A stretch of 43,649 nucleotides of DNA from RPQK01 sp041946865 (GCA_041946865.1 JBHGBF010000011.1:1-43649); one strand, 5' to 3'. Shown: positions 7,238 to 15,543, counted from the stretch's first letter. Numbers and translations: made by a program. Notes: generated from the letters alone by a model not told the origin.

Positions 7238-9031
7238 TCACTCCACGACTTCCCTCGCCAGAAGCTGTTCACGGTACTGCAGCTGATACAGTTTGTAGTA
7301 AATCCCGCGTTGTCTCAGCAATTCGGCGTGGGAGCCTTCCTCCTTGATCACGCCTTTGTGCATGACCAGGATCCGGTCACAGGACTGAATGGTTGACAGG
7401 CGGTGGGCGATGATGAGCGAGGTCCTTTCGCTCATCAGCCGGTAGACGGCGTCCTGGATGAGCAGCTCGGTTTCGGTATCGACCGAGGAAGTGGCTTCGT
7501 CCAGGACCAGGATTCTGGGATCGTGCGCCAGCGCGCGCGCAAACGCCAGCAGCTGGCGTTGTCCCACGGAAAGCGACACTCCCCGCTCCGCCACGGGCGC
7601 CCTGTATTTCCCCGGGATGCGATCAATGAAGGCATCGGCGTGTACCTGTTGGGCCGCCCGGCGCACCTGTTCATCGAGAAGGGGTCGGCCCCACAGCCGG
7701 ATGTTCTCTTCGATAGTTCCGCTGAAAAGGAAGGGGTCCTGGAGCACAACCGTGATTGATCGGCGGATCAGGTCCAGGGGGAGCTCGCGGATATTGATTC
7801 CGTCGATCAGGATTTCCCCCTGCTGCACATCGTAAAAGCGGGACAGCAGATTAATGAGCGTGCTTTTCCCTGATCCGGTCGCCCCCACAATGGCAATCTT
7901 CTCGCCGGCGCTGACCCGGAAGCTGACGTCCTTGAGCACCGGCGTGTCCTCGCGGTAGGCGAACCACACGTTCCGGAACTCGATGTCTCCCCGGATGGTG
8001 GCCGGCACGCGAGGTTGTGTGGGTGAAACGACCAGAGGCCTGGTGTCGAGCAGCCGGAAGATCCTCTCGGAGCTCGCCATCGCGCTCTGGAGGATGTTGA
8101 ATTTCTCGCTGAGGTCGCTGATCGGTTTGTAGAACCGCTCGGAGTACTGGACGAAGGCCACCACTGCCCCCAGCGTCAGAGTCCCCTCAACCACCTGGAT
8201 CCCTCCGTACCACAGGATCAGTCCGATGGCCAGGGCGCCGATGAGGTCCAGCACCGGGTAGAACACCGCGTAATAGAAAATCGACTTGAGGTTGGCCGCC
8301 AGATGCTCCCGGTTGCGCTCGTCAAACTCCGCCAGCTTCCGCCTCTCCTGCACAAACACCTGAACCACGGACATCCCGGTGATGTTTTCCTGCAAAAATG
8401 CGTTGATCTTTGCGACTGCGGTTCGAACCCTGCGATACGAATCCCGGACCTTCACCTTAAAAATCATCGTGGCCACGAAGATCAGGGGGATGACTGAGAA
8501 ACAGACCAGGGCCAGTTTCCAGTTCATGGCGATCATCACGACAACGATGCCCCCGAGGAGGAACACATCCCCGAAAATGCTGACGACGCCGGCAGTAAAC
8601 AGCTCATTCAGGACGTCCACATCGGTCGTCATGCGGGTGATGATCCGTCCGACCGGATTCCTATCGAAATACGCGACATGCAGCTTCTGAATGTGCCTGA
8701 AGATTTCCATTCGGAGGTCGTACATGATCTTCTGGCCTGTCCAGTTCATGAGGTAGCTCTGGAAAAACGCCACCAGCAGCTGAAAAACTAGAACCAGCAG
8801 GAAAAGCGCGGCAATGCCGGTCAGGCCGCCCATGTCCCGGTTGCGAATATAACGGTCAATGGCAATTTTCGTGAGGTACGGACCGACCAGCTGAAGGGCC
8901 GAGACCAGCAGCAGCAAGAAGACCGAAACGACGACGACTTTCCGGTACGGACGAAGGTATTTGAGCAGCCGTCGCGCGAGGCGGCCGTCGTACGCTTTGC
9001 CTAAGACCTCTTCTTCGTGATACTGATTCAT
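7238..9031 (-). CDS. ABC exporter half-transporter (MdlB-like), catalytically complete Walker B
   Basis: 597 residues: an N-terminal exporter membrane domain with about six helices (residues about 25-310), then a nucleotide-binding domain. Walker A GATGSGKST is near 382, the signature is LSVGQ (consensus LSGGQ) near 484, Walker B ends LDEATSSVD with the catalytic Glu near 508, and the H-loop is IAHRLSTI. It overlaps the next half-transporter upstream by 4 bp (ATGA), so the two form a heterodimer. Its altered signature faces the partner's non-consensus Walker B. The substrate (lipid, drug or peptide) cannot be told from sequence. Confidence 0.9.
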   Translation of the reverse strand: MNQYHEEEVLGKAYDGRLARRLLKYLRPYRKVVVVSVFLLLLVSALQLVGPYLTKIAIDRYIRNRDMGGLTGIAALFLLVLVFQLLVAFFQSYLMNWTGQKIMYDLRMEIFRHIQKLHVAYFDRNPVGRIITRMTTDVDVLNELFTAGVVSIFGDVFLLGGIVVVMIAMNWKLALVCFSVIPLIFVATMIFKVKVRDSYRRVRTAVAKINAFLQENITGMSVVQVFVQERRKLAEFDERNREHLAANLKSIFYYAVFYPVLDLIGALAIGLILWYGGIQVVEGTLTLGAVVAFVQYSERFYKPISDLSEKFNILQSAMASSERIFRLLDTRPLVVSPTQPRVPATIRGDIEFRNVWFAYREDTPVLKDVSFRVSAGEKIAIVGATGSGKSTLINLLSRFYDVQQGEILIDGINIRELPLDLIRRSITVVLQDPFLFSGTIEENIRLWGRPLLDEQVRRAAQQVHADAFIDRIPGKYRAPVAERGVSLSVGQRQLLAFARALAHDPRILVLDEATSSVDTETELLIQDAVYRLMSERTSLIIAHRLSTIQSCDRILVMHKGVIKEEGSHAELLRQRGIYYKLYQLQYREQLLAREVVE

Positions 9032-10797
9032 TCGACTCCCAGTTCTTCCCGCAGGAGTTGTTTCTCGTACAGGCTTGCGTACTGACCTCCCGCCTGCAGC
9101 AACTCCTCGTGGGTGCCTTGCTCGACGATCCTTCCATCTCTAAGGACCAGTATCTGATCCGCTGATTTGACGGTCGAAATCCGGTGGGAAATCAGGATCG
9201 CGGTCCGTCCTTTCAGCTCGTCCGAAAGCCGCTGCAGAATCCGCTCTTCCGTCTGCGTGTCGACGCTCGATAACGCGTCGTCAAGGATAAGGATACGGGG
9301 ATCGATCAGGAGGGCCCTGCTGATGGCGATCCGCTGCTTCTGCCCGCCCGAAAGAGTAATGCCCCGTTCGCCGACAAAGGTTTCGAACTTGTCCGGGAAG
9401 TCCTGGATGTCGGGCCAGATGTTGCTGACTTTCGAGGCTTCTTCCACGCGGTCGAAAGGCGCGTCAATTTCCCCAAAGGCGATGTTTTTCCGGATGGTCT
9501 CGGAGAAAAGGAACGTGTCCTGCGGAACGTAGCCGATGTTCTTGCGCAGCGTCTTGAGAGGAACCTCGTTAATATCGACTCCATCCAAGAAGATAGTCCG
9601 CGGGGGGACCTGGTACAGTCTCAGCATCAGGTTAACCAGCGTCGATTTGCCGCTGCCGGTGGGGCCGACGATGGCCAGGGTGCTGCCGGCCGGGACCCGA
9701 AAGCTGATCCTGTCCAGGACCCTCGTCCCGTCGTAGGCGAAAGTCAGGTCTCGGACCTCGATCTCACCGCGCACGCCGGCGGCTTGGGCGTCGGGCGCGT
9801 CGGTGATTTCAGGCTGGCTGTTAAGAATCATCTGGATGCGCGACATCGAGGCCGAGCCCCGCTCAAAAATGTTGATCACCCAGCCGAGCGCGATCGTCGG
9901 CCACGTCAGCATCGCCAGGTATCCCATGAAGGCAACAAATTGCGGCAACCCTATCGTCCCCTGGATGACGAGCCGGCCGCCGTACCACAGCAGGCCCACC
10001 GAGGACAGACCGAGCAGAAAGGTGAGAAGCGGCGAATAGATGCCGGAAACGAGCACGAGCGAGAGACTCCGTTTCAGATAGTCCTCGTTGGCTTTGGCGA
10101 ACCTTTGGGTGAAAGCCCGTTCCTCGTTGTAGGCCTTGACCACCCGCACCCCCGCGACGTTCTCCTGCGCGATGCTCGTCAGCGTGGAAAACTGTTCCTG
10201 AATCTTCTCAAAACGGTCGTGGATGTGCTTTCCAAAATACTCCACCGTGTAAGTGACCGCAGCCAGCGGGATCAGTGTGAGAAGAGCCAGCCGCAGATTA
10301 ATGGTGATGAGCACTCCGACAGCCAGGACGGTCGTGAACAGGGTGTTGACGGAATACATAATGCCCGGGCCGAGAACCATCCTGACCGCGCTGAGGTCGT
10401 TAGTCGCCCGGGACATGATGTCCCCCGTGGAGCTCTTCTGATAAAAACTCGGACTCAGTGACTGCAGGTGGCTGAACACCTCATTGCGCAGGTCGTATTC
10501 CAGGTGGCGCGAGACACCGATCAGAATCCGCCTCATCAGGTACCGGAAGATGCCCTCCACGGCGCTCAGGCCCACAATCAGGCCTCCGTAAGACATCAGA
10601 GTCCGATGATCCGGGCTTTGTGACAGGGCGCCAACCGCCCGCCCGAGCACCCAGGGAGCGATCAGGGCTACGCCGTTGGTGAGCAGGACCATCAGAATAC
10701 CGGCCGCAATCCTGCCCTGGTATAACTTCAGGTACGGCACCAGATGCATCAGGGGGTACTTGCGGCGAAGATTCCTCAGGATCTCACTGAACATCAA
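9028..10797 (-). CDS. ABC exporter half-transporter (MdlA-like) with Asp in place of the catalytic Glu
   Basis: 589 residues: six-helix exporter membrane domain followed by an ATPase domain. Walker A GPTGSGKST lies near 377, the signature LSGGQKQR is consensus near 481, and Walker B reads ILILDDALSSVD, with Asp where the catalytic Glu should be (near 503). The H-loop His (ISHRISTV) is present. This is the usual pattern of the non-consensus half in heterodimeric exporters such as TM287/288 and LmrCD. The partner is encoded just downstream with a 4-bp overlap. It also overlaps the preceding gene by 14 bp, so the string is one transcription unit. Confidence 0.9.
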   Translation of the reverse strand: MMFSEILRNLRRKYPLMHLVPYLKLYQGRIAAGILMVLLTNGVALIAPWVLGRAVGALSQSPDHRTLMSYGGLIVGLSAVEGIFRYLMRRILIGVSRHLEYDLRNEVFSHLQSLSPSFYQKSSTGDIMSRATNDLSAVRMVLGPGIMYSVNTLFTTVLAVGVLITINLRLALLTLIPLAAVTYTVEYFGKHIHDRFEKIQEQFSTLTSIAQENVAGVRVVKAYNEERAFTQRFAKANEDYLKRSLSLVLVSGIYSPLLTFLLGLSSVGLLWYGGRLVIQGTIGLPQFVAFMGYLAMLTWPTIALGWVINIFERGSASMSRIQMILNSQPEITDAPDAQAAGVRGEIEVRDLTFAYDGTRVLDRISFRVPAGSTLAIVGPTGSGKSTLVNLMLRLYQVPPRTIFLDGVDINEVPLKTLRKNIGYVPQDTFLFSETIRKNIAFGEIDAPFDRVEEASKVSNIWPDIQDFPDKFETFVGERGITLSGGQKQRIAISRALLIDPRILILDDALSSVDTQTEERILQRLSDELKGRTAILISHRISTVKSADQILVLRDGRIVEQGTHEELLQAGGQYASLYEKQLLREELGVE

Positions 10798-11359
10798 AAC
10801 CCTTAATGTGAGGTATCACCTTCCCGTCGCTGCCCAGGAAGGCCACGTCGTAACCGAAGAGGAACGGGGAGTTCTTGTTGTAAGTCAGATTGAAACGGGC
10901 AGCCTGCGACGGGGGCAGGATGTTGGGCTCAAGCGGAACAGTGATGGTATCCAGCACCTGGCGGTCATTTCCCCAGACCCGGACGACAGCCTGGATGTTT
11001 TCGAGCGGTCCTTTTGTCTGGTTCCAGACTTCTCCCTGGAGCGTAAAACCCTCATAAGTCCTTTGGTAAACGAGGGCCGTCAGCCGCAGAGGCCATTCCT
11101 GCAACGTCCTGACCGAAGCGAAGTTTTCGAAAAACGAAAGAGGCAGGAAGCTGACCCCGGCAAAAATGACCGCCGCCAGAAGCGCTGCCAAAAGCACTGC
11201 GTGAAAAGCCGTTCTTAGCCGATTTACGCCGGCTTGCGGAGCTCGCAGGAAAAAAGCATAGGCCAGGATGACTGCCAGGATGACCAGGAAAGCCACCAAG
11301 GCATAAAGCAGAGACTGGTCGAGGATCTGGAGGGTCTTATCTGCCACGTTCAGCCTCAT
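10784..11359 (-). CDS. Membrane-anchored protein of unknown function, possible FxLYD-like domain
   Basis: 191 residues. Two hydrophobic segments, about 17-38 and 50-72, precede a soluble region of about 110 residues. That region (LQGEVWNQTKGPLENIQAVV, then PPSQAARFNLTY) resembles the beta-sandwich FxLYD type, in which a secreted domain describes how one quantity extends past another; the match is by pattern only. It starts inside a 4-bp overlap with the gene before and ends 14 bp inside the ABC half-transporter after it, so it probably works with that exporter or in its assembly. No enzyme motif is seen. Confidence 0.65.
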   Translation of the reverse strand: MRLNVADKTLQILDQSLLYALVAFLVILAVILAYAFFLRAPQAGVNRLRTAFHAVLLAALLAAVIFAGVSFLPLSFFENFASVRTLQEWPLRLTALVYQRTYEGFTLQGEVWNQTKGPLENIQAVVRVWGNDRQVLDTITVPLEPNILPPSQAARFNLTYNKNSPFLFGYDVAFLGSDGKVIPHIKGFDVQ

Positions 11360-11946
11360 TCAGGAGGAGTCGGCCTTTCCGGCCCGACGACCTTCGGAAC
11401 TGTCTGTTCGGAGTCCGGGACGTATCTAGGCTCCCGCTCCCAGAAGCCTTTTCTGCGCTTGGCCAGTTCGAAACGCTCGCCGAACAACTGTTTGCCGAAT
11501 CCGGTCAGCAAATCAGTCTCAAGCTCGCCGTTTGTCGGAATATCCACCCAGGTCTGGGTTCCCAGGAAGTCCCGCTTCAAGGCCTGGATTTTCGCGTCGG
11601 CCGTTACCACCGTCAGACGGGCCTCGATGACCTGGACCTCTATTTCGAAACGATACTGTACCTTGACCCACTCCGCGTCGATCAGTTTCGGCTTGACGCC
11701 TATTTTGGAAATATGGCTGTCCGTCATCGGCCCGGAACTGTATTCACGGTACACGGTCACCATCGTTCCCCGCGCCCGGTCCGCTTGCTCGACCTCCAGC
11801 CTTCTGGCTTTCAAGACCTCCAACATGGCATCCCAGGCGGGCTGGAACGGAACACTCAGCCGCAGCGGGTCGGGCAGCTCGGCCCAGAGAAAGGACACCG
11901 CAAGCATCGCAAGCAAGGGACCGAGGACCACAACCGATCGTTGCAT
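11356..11946 (-). CDS. Exported protein of unknown function
   Basis: 196 residues when read from the ATG at 11944-11946 (minus strand). That start gives a clean signal peptide (MQRSVVVLGPLLAMLAVSFLWA). The open frame continues upstream to 12180, but that part only translates the heptamer array (repeats of FILHPSS) and is not a real N-terminus. The mature protein has a mixed alpha/beta look, with a long beta-rich middle (VKVQYRFEIEVQVIEARLTVV) and a Lys/Arg-rich tail. I do not recognise a family. It is the first gene after the array in an operon leading to the exporter pair. Confidence 0.65.
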   Translation of the reverse strand: MQRSVVVLGPLLAMLAVSFLWAELPDPLRLSVPFQPAWDAMLEVLKARRLEVEQADRARGTMVTVYREYSSGPMTDSHISKIGVKPKLIDAEWVKVQYRFEIEVQVIEARLTVVTADAKIQALKRDFLGTQTWVDIPTNGELETDLLTGFGKQLFGERFELAKRRKGFWEREPRYVPDSEQTVPKVVGPERPTPPE

Positions 11947-11981
11947 ATCGTCATAGTCTAAATCAGACGGGGGCGCTTTGT

Positions 11982-12270
11982 AAGGATGAAGGATGAAGAG
12001 AAGGATGAAGGATGAAGGATGAAGGATGAAGAGAAGGATGAAGGATGAAGGATGAAGAAAAGGATGAAGGATTGAAGGATGAAGGATGAAGGGGCGGAGG
12101 GGCGAAGAGAAGGATGAAGGATGAAGCAGGAAGGGGATTCCAGAACTACGCATCTCCCGCGCTGCGGCGTCATCCTTCATCCCTTCCTACTTCATCCTTC
12201 ATCCTTTTCTTCCTACTTCATCCTTCATCCTTTTCTTCCTACTTCATCCTTCATCCTTCTCTTCATCCTT
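11982..12270. repeat. Fold-back heptamer array, unit GGATGAA
   Basis: Arm 1 (11982-12126) is made of ggatgaa heptamers, with occasional agaa interruptions. A unique spacer follows (12127-12170). Arm 2 (12171-12270) is the same heptamer inverted (ttcatcc), again interrupted by ttttctt pieces. Arm 2 runs up to the stop codon of mltG (12269-12271), and arm 1 ends 35 bp before the start of the next gene. The 322-bp gap holds nothing else. The two arms can pair into a long imperfect hairpin in DNA or RNA. Confidence 0.93.
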
Positions 12271-13288
12271 ACCTCTGATACTGCCTTACTCCCCGGAGGT
12301 GGTCCTGATAATTCTCGGTGAACAAGTGGCTGCCGTCGTTGCGGGACACGAAGTACAGGTAGTCCACTTTGGCGGGCTCCAGAGCCGCATCGATGGAAGC
12401 CAGGCCCGGATTTGCGATCGGCCCCGGGGGCAGGCCGTAGTAGATGTAAGTATTGTAAGGGGAATCGAGCTTCAAATCGCTCTGGTTGATGACGCCGTCA
12501 TAGTCTTTAAGCAGCTTCACGCTGTAGATCACGGTGGGATCTGAACCCAGAGCGATGTTCTTTTTAAGCCGGTTATGAAAGACTGCCGAAATGAGTTGGC
12601 GCTCGGCGGGCAAAGCGGTTTCCTTTTCGATCAGCGAGGCGAGGGTTACGACCTCGCGAGGCGTCATGCTCAGCTCCCGGGCCTTTCTCTGACGTTCGGC
12701 ATTCCAGATCTGGAGGAAGCGGGAGACCATCCTGTCCAGGACCTCCTTCTCGGACACCCGGCGGGAGAAAAAGTACGTGTCCGGAAACAGGTAGCCTTCG
12801 AGGTCGGAAGCCCGACTGTCGAGGCCGGCAATCGCGCTTGTATCGCGAGTCGCGGCCATCAGCTCCTGCCTGGTGCCGATCCCGTTTTTGATCAGCACGT
12901 CGATGATATCCGTCCGGCTGAACCCTTCGGGGACGGTCACCTTGATCACGTAGACCTCGCCTCTGAAGAGCTTCCCGGCCACGTCGCGCATGGAGGATGC
13001 CCTGTCAAACCGGTACTCCCCGGCTTTCATGGAGGAAGCGGGATAAAAAAGCCGCACGTACCAGGCGAACAGGCGCGGGTGTGAAACGACACCGGCCCGG
13101 TGAAGAATCCGGCCGATTTCGGGTACTGACGTTCCTCGGGGAATATCGACAAATACGTAAGAGCCCGAAAATCCTTTGTAGGGAGAAGAAACGAGGCGGG
13201 ATGCCAGGTATAGGCCGCCCAGCAGGGCTGCGACAGCCAGCAGCAGCAACAGGACGATCAATGGGAGCGCTCGGTCCCGATGGCTCAT
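12269..13288 (-). CDS. mltG: MltG, endolytic peptidoglycan transglycosylase
   Basis: 339 residues, typical of MltG (YceG). It is an inner-membrane enzyme that cuts nascent glycan strands and so sets their length. A single N-terminal membrane anchor (about residues 9-30) precedes a LysM-like region (about 45-95) and the YceG domain. The catalytic Glu is in ASLIEKET near residue 220. Further landmarks are PEGFSRTDIIDVL, LEGYLFPDTYFF, DPTVIYS and NTYIYYGLPPGPIANPG. Its start overlaps the ruvX stop by 4 bp (ATGA). ruvX-mltG is a common order. Confidence 0.93.
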   Translation of the reverse strand: MSHRDRALPLIVLLLLLAVAALLGGLYLASRLVSSPYKGFSGSYVFVDIPRGTSVPEIGRILHRAGVVSHPRLFAWYVRLFYPASSMKAGEYRFDRASSMRDVAGKLFRGEVYVIKVTVPEGFSRTDIIDVLIKNGIGTRQELMAATRDTSAIAGLDSRASDLEGYLFPDTYFFSRRVSEKEVLDRMVSRFLQIWNAERQRKARELSMTPREVVTLASLIEKETALPAERQLISAVFHNRLKKNIALGSDPTVIYSVKLLKDYDGVINQSDLKLDSPYNTYIYYGLPPGPIANPGLASIDAALEPAKVDYLYFVSRNDGSHLFTENYQDHLRGVRQYQR

Positions 13289-13746
13289 CTCATCTCCTCG
13301 AGGAAGCGTCTGAGGATGACGGCCGCTGCAAACTCATTACGACGCCGGCGTCGATCGCGGATGTCAACCCCCGCTTCGGCCATCAGAACCTCGGCCTCTT
13401 TGCTGGAGAGACGCTCATCCATCCATTCGATGGAAATGTCCGACCAGCGCGTGATCTCGCCGGCGAGAGCCTCGATTACGCTCAGAATATCACTCCTCCG
13501 GCCGTCCAGGTGAAGAGGTCGGCCGACGATCAGCTTGCTGACGTGATGAAGTGCGGCAGTTTCAAGCACTTTCCGGCAGTCATAACTGGGGTTTTGTCGT
13601 TGGAGGGTCCCCAGCGGTCGGACCGTGACTTTGAGCGGATCGGTGATAGCCAACCCGATGGTCTTCGATCCCACATCGAGCGCCATCCAGCGGCTCTCGG
13701 AAGCGCTCAAATCCAACCCTGATCCGTTTTTCGTAGTTGTTGCCAC
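13285..13746 (-). CDS. ruvX: RuvX (YqgF), putative Holliday-junction resolvase / rRNA-processing nuclease
   Basis: 153 residues from the GTG at 13744-13746; a start at the internal ATG (13684-13686), giving 133 residues beginning MALDVGSK, fits the family better. The RNase H-like core shows LDVGSKTIGLA (Asp24 in the long form) and DERLSS with Glu111. The C-terminal catalytic Asp, normally in a D-x-x-A-A context, seems replaced: the sequence reads RNEFAAAVIL with Asn137 at that place. Family members act in early 16S/23S rRNA processing and possibly on branched DNA. It overlaps mltG by 4 bp. Confidence 0.88.
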   Translation of the reverse strand: MATTTKNGSGLDLSASESRWMALDVGSKTIGLAITDPLKVTVRPLGTLQRQNPSYDCRKVLETAALHHVSKLIVGRPLHLDGRRSDILSVIEALAGEITRWSDISIEWMDERLSSKEAEVLMAEAGVDIRDRRRRRNEFAAAVILRRFLEEMR

Positions 13747-13766
13747 TTCGTCCCGTACGTTATAAT
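13737..13766 (+). promoter_or_regulatory. Sigma70-type promoter for the S41-family gene
   Basis: TTGTTG at 13737-13742, an 18-bp spacer and a perfect TATAAT at 13761-13766. Predicted transcription start is about 13774, some 27 bases before the ATG at 13801. The -35 box lies in the first codons of divergent ruvX if its GTG start is used. Confidence 0.6.
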
Positions 13767-13800
13767 TCTAGCCTACGCAGCGCAAAAAAAGAGGTTGTGA

Positions 13801-15057
13801 ATGTTTGCTAAGGTGAAGTTGGTGATCGTCCTGTTGTCGGCGATGATCGTGCTTTACGGCCTGGTCGGCGGGACGATGAAGAAAGTCTCCGCCCGCGAAG
13901 GTGGAGTCTATGGCGATCTGGCGGTTTTCACAGACGTCATCCGGCGCGTTTCTGAAGATTACGTCGAGAAGCCGGACTTGCAGAAGGCCATGATGGGGGC
14001 CGTTCACGGTATGCTGGAGGCGCTCGATCCCTATTCCAGCTTTGTGGACCGGGCCACCTACGAGAGGCTGTCTGAGGTAAAAGGGAAGGCCAATCCGGGC
14101 CTCATTCTGTCTAAACGTTACGGGTATGCCTACATCGTGTCGGTGTTGCCGGGCAGCGCCGCGGAGCGCGGAGGATTGCGGACCGGCGATCTTCTGGAAT
14201 CGATAGAGGGCCAGGGCACAACCGAGATGAGCCTGTGGGAAGCTGAGCATCTGCTGGCCGGAGGACCGGGGACTACAGTGACCGTTCGAGCCATACGGCT
14301 GCGCCGAACGGAACCCACCGAGATGAAGCTGACCAGGGAGGAAGTGCAGGTGCAGGCTGCCACGGCCCGCATCCCGGAGGACGGGATCGGGTACCTCCGG
14401 ATCCCGAATTTTGAGGAAGGCTGCTTCGACGAGATCAAGTCGAAGCTCAAGTCGCTTGAGTCTTCAGGCATCCAGGGACTTCTGATTGACCTGCGGGGCG
14501 CCGCCGTCGGATCTCTCGATGAAGCGGTCAAGGCTGCGGATTTGTTCCTTGAAAAGGGCAAGAAAATCGTCACTGTCAAGGATCGTGAAGGCAAAACAAC
14601 AGAATTTGTTTCACTTAACGACCCTTTAGTTGCTAATATTCCGATCGCGATCCTGGTTACGGGAGGGACGAGCGGGCCAGCCGAGGTTTTTGCGGCCGCG
14701 CTCCAGGATAACCGAGTGGCCAACATTATTGGCGAGAGAACCAACGGGCGCGGCTCAGTACAGGAGCCTTTCACCTTGAGCGATGGCTCGGTTTTGCTGA
14801 TCTCGACGCAGCTGTACTACCGTTCAGCTGGAAAACCCCTTCAGGACCAGAATCTGAGGAACTCCGGGGTGACCCCTGATGTTCGTTCACCTGACGAGGA
14901 CTTCGTCACGAACTTCTATTTCGAGAACGTGACCGACGATACGGACAAGGGTATCGATGAGGAGTTTTACCGAAAACTGAACAGCGCGGTCGATGCTGAG
15001 CAGTTTAGAAGTGGCCTGAAGTACATTCGGGAGAAGGTAGTCAGGAAGGCTGCTTAA
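13801..15057 (+). CDS. S41-family (C-terminal processing protease-like) protein, probably inactive
   Basis: 418 residues: an N-terminal signal/anchor (residues 5-27), the short helical region seen in CtpA (about 35-90), a PDZ domain (about 95-170, VLPGSAAERGGLRTGDLL) and the S41 core. In active CtpA/Prc the Ser and Lys of the dyad are 25 residues apart, in SASASE and FGKG contexts. Here the corresponding text is TSGPAE and TNGRGS, placing Gly292 at Ser and Arg317 at Lys. The fold looks intact, but the dyad does not. A scaffold or regulatory role is possible; alternatively Ser291 next door acts in a shifted geometry. The promoter at 13737-13766 drives it. Confidence 0.8.
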   Translation: MFAKVKLVIVLLSAMIVLYGLVGGTMKKVSAREGGVYGDLAVFTDVIRRVSEDYVEKPDLQKAMMGAVHGMLEALDPYSSFVDRATYERLSEVKGKANPGLILSKRYGYAYIVSVLPGSAAERGGLRTGDLLESIEGQGTTEMSLWEAEHLLAGGPGTTVTVRAIRLRRTEPTEMKLTREEVQVQAATARIPEDGIGYLRIPNFEEGCFDEIKSKLKSLESSGIQGLLIDLRGAAVGSLDEAVKAADLFLEKGKKIVTVKDREGKTTEFVSLNDPLVANIPIAILVTGGTSGPAEVFAAALQDNRVANIIGERTNGRGSVQEPFTLSDGSVLLISTQLYYRSAGKPLQDQNLRNSGVTPDVRSPDEDFVTNFYFENVTDDTDKGIDEEFYRKLNSAVDAEQFRSGLKYIREKVVRKAA

Positions 15058-15090
15058 CCACAACCGTCATCTATCACAAAAGGAGGAGAG

Positions 15091-15363
15091 ATGAACAAAG
15101 GGGAGTTGGTAGATGCAATCGCCAAGGACGCGAAGATCAGCAAAGGTCAAGCCCAGGAAGCCCTCGACTCGTTTGTCAAGAACGTGCAGAAGGCGTTGAA
15201 GAAAGGTCAGAAGGTGACCTTGGTTGGATTCGGGACTTTCGGCGCGTCCAAGCGAGCCGCGAGAACCGGGCGCAATCCACAGACCGGAAAGCCGATCAAG
15301 ATTCCGGCCAAGAAAGTGGCGCGCTTTGTCCCCGGCAAGACCTTGAAGGAATCGATCCAGTAG
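15091..15363 (+). CDS. hup: HU family DNA-binding protein
   Basis: 90 residues, the standard HU length. It bends and compacts DNA as a dimer. The sequence is canonical: MNKGELVDAIAKDAKISK at the N-terminus, the VTLVGFGTFGASKRAARTGR core, then NPQTGKPIKIPAKKVARF, the beta-arm with its Pro. A Shine-Dalgarno AGGAGGAG is at 15081-15088. The gene stands alone and is followed by a strong hairpin at 15388-15470. It cannot be distinguished from an IHF subunit with certainty, but the single gene and sequence favour HU. Confidence 0.95.
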   Translation: MNKGELVDAIAKDAKISKGQAQEALDSFVKNVQKALKKGQKVTLVGFGTFGASKRAARTGRNPQTGKPIKIPAKKVARFVPGKTLKESIQ

Positions 15364-15387
15364 AGGCGATCGACATTTAAGGTTGGC

Positions 15388-15470
15388 GCCGACGGCCCAG
15401 CCGACGGATAACACTGATAAGACGGATCAGATCCGTGTCCTCGGTGTTGTCCGTCGGCTGGGCCGTCGGC
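15388..15470. terminator. Long hairpin after hup
   Basis: A perfect 21-bp stem: 15388-15408 (gccgacggcccagccgacgga) pairs with 15450-15470. An inner partial stem is possible around aacac/gtgtt. Only gtcttt follows, so the T-run is weak. It probably ends hup transcription before the tRNA gene, but its length is more like the dispersed palindromes elsewhere in the window than an ordinary terminator. Confidence 0.6.
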
Positions 15471-15516
15471 GTCTTTAATCAGTCCGAATTTGCTCCTTAC
15501 TCGCCGGCCCAATCTG

Positions 15517-15525
15517 TGGTATCAT
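15517..15525 (+). promoter_or_regulatory. Extended -10 promoter for tRNA-Val
   Basis: TGG-TATCAT (15517-15525) is an extended -10 element, with TTACTC 17 bp upstream (15497-15502) as a weak -35. Transcription would begin about 10 bases before the tRNA. Confidence 0.45.
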
Positions 15526-15543
15526 GACGGCACGTTTTGACGT

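Noticed and set aside
11982..12180. N-terminal extension of the exported protein gene up to 12180
   Set aside because: It translates the GGATGAA array (FILHPSS repeats). The ATG at 11944-11946 gives a proper signal peptide.
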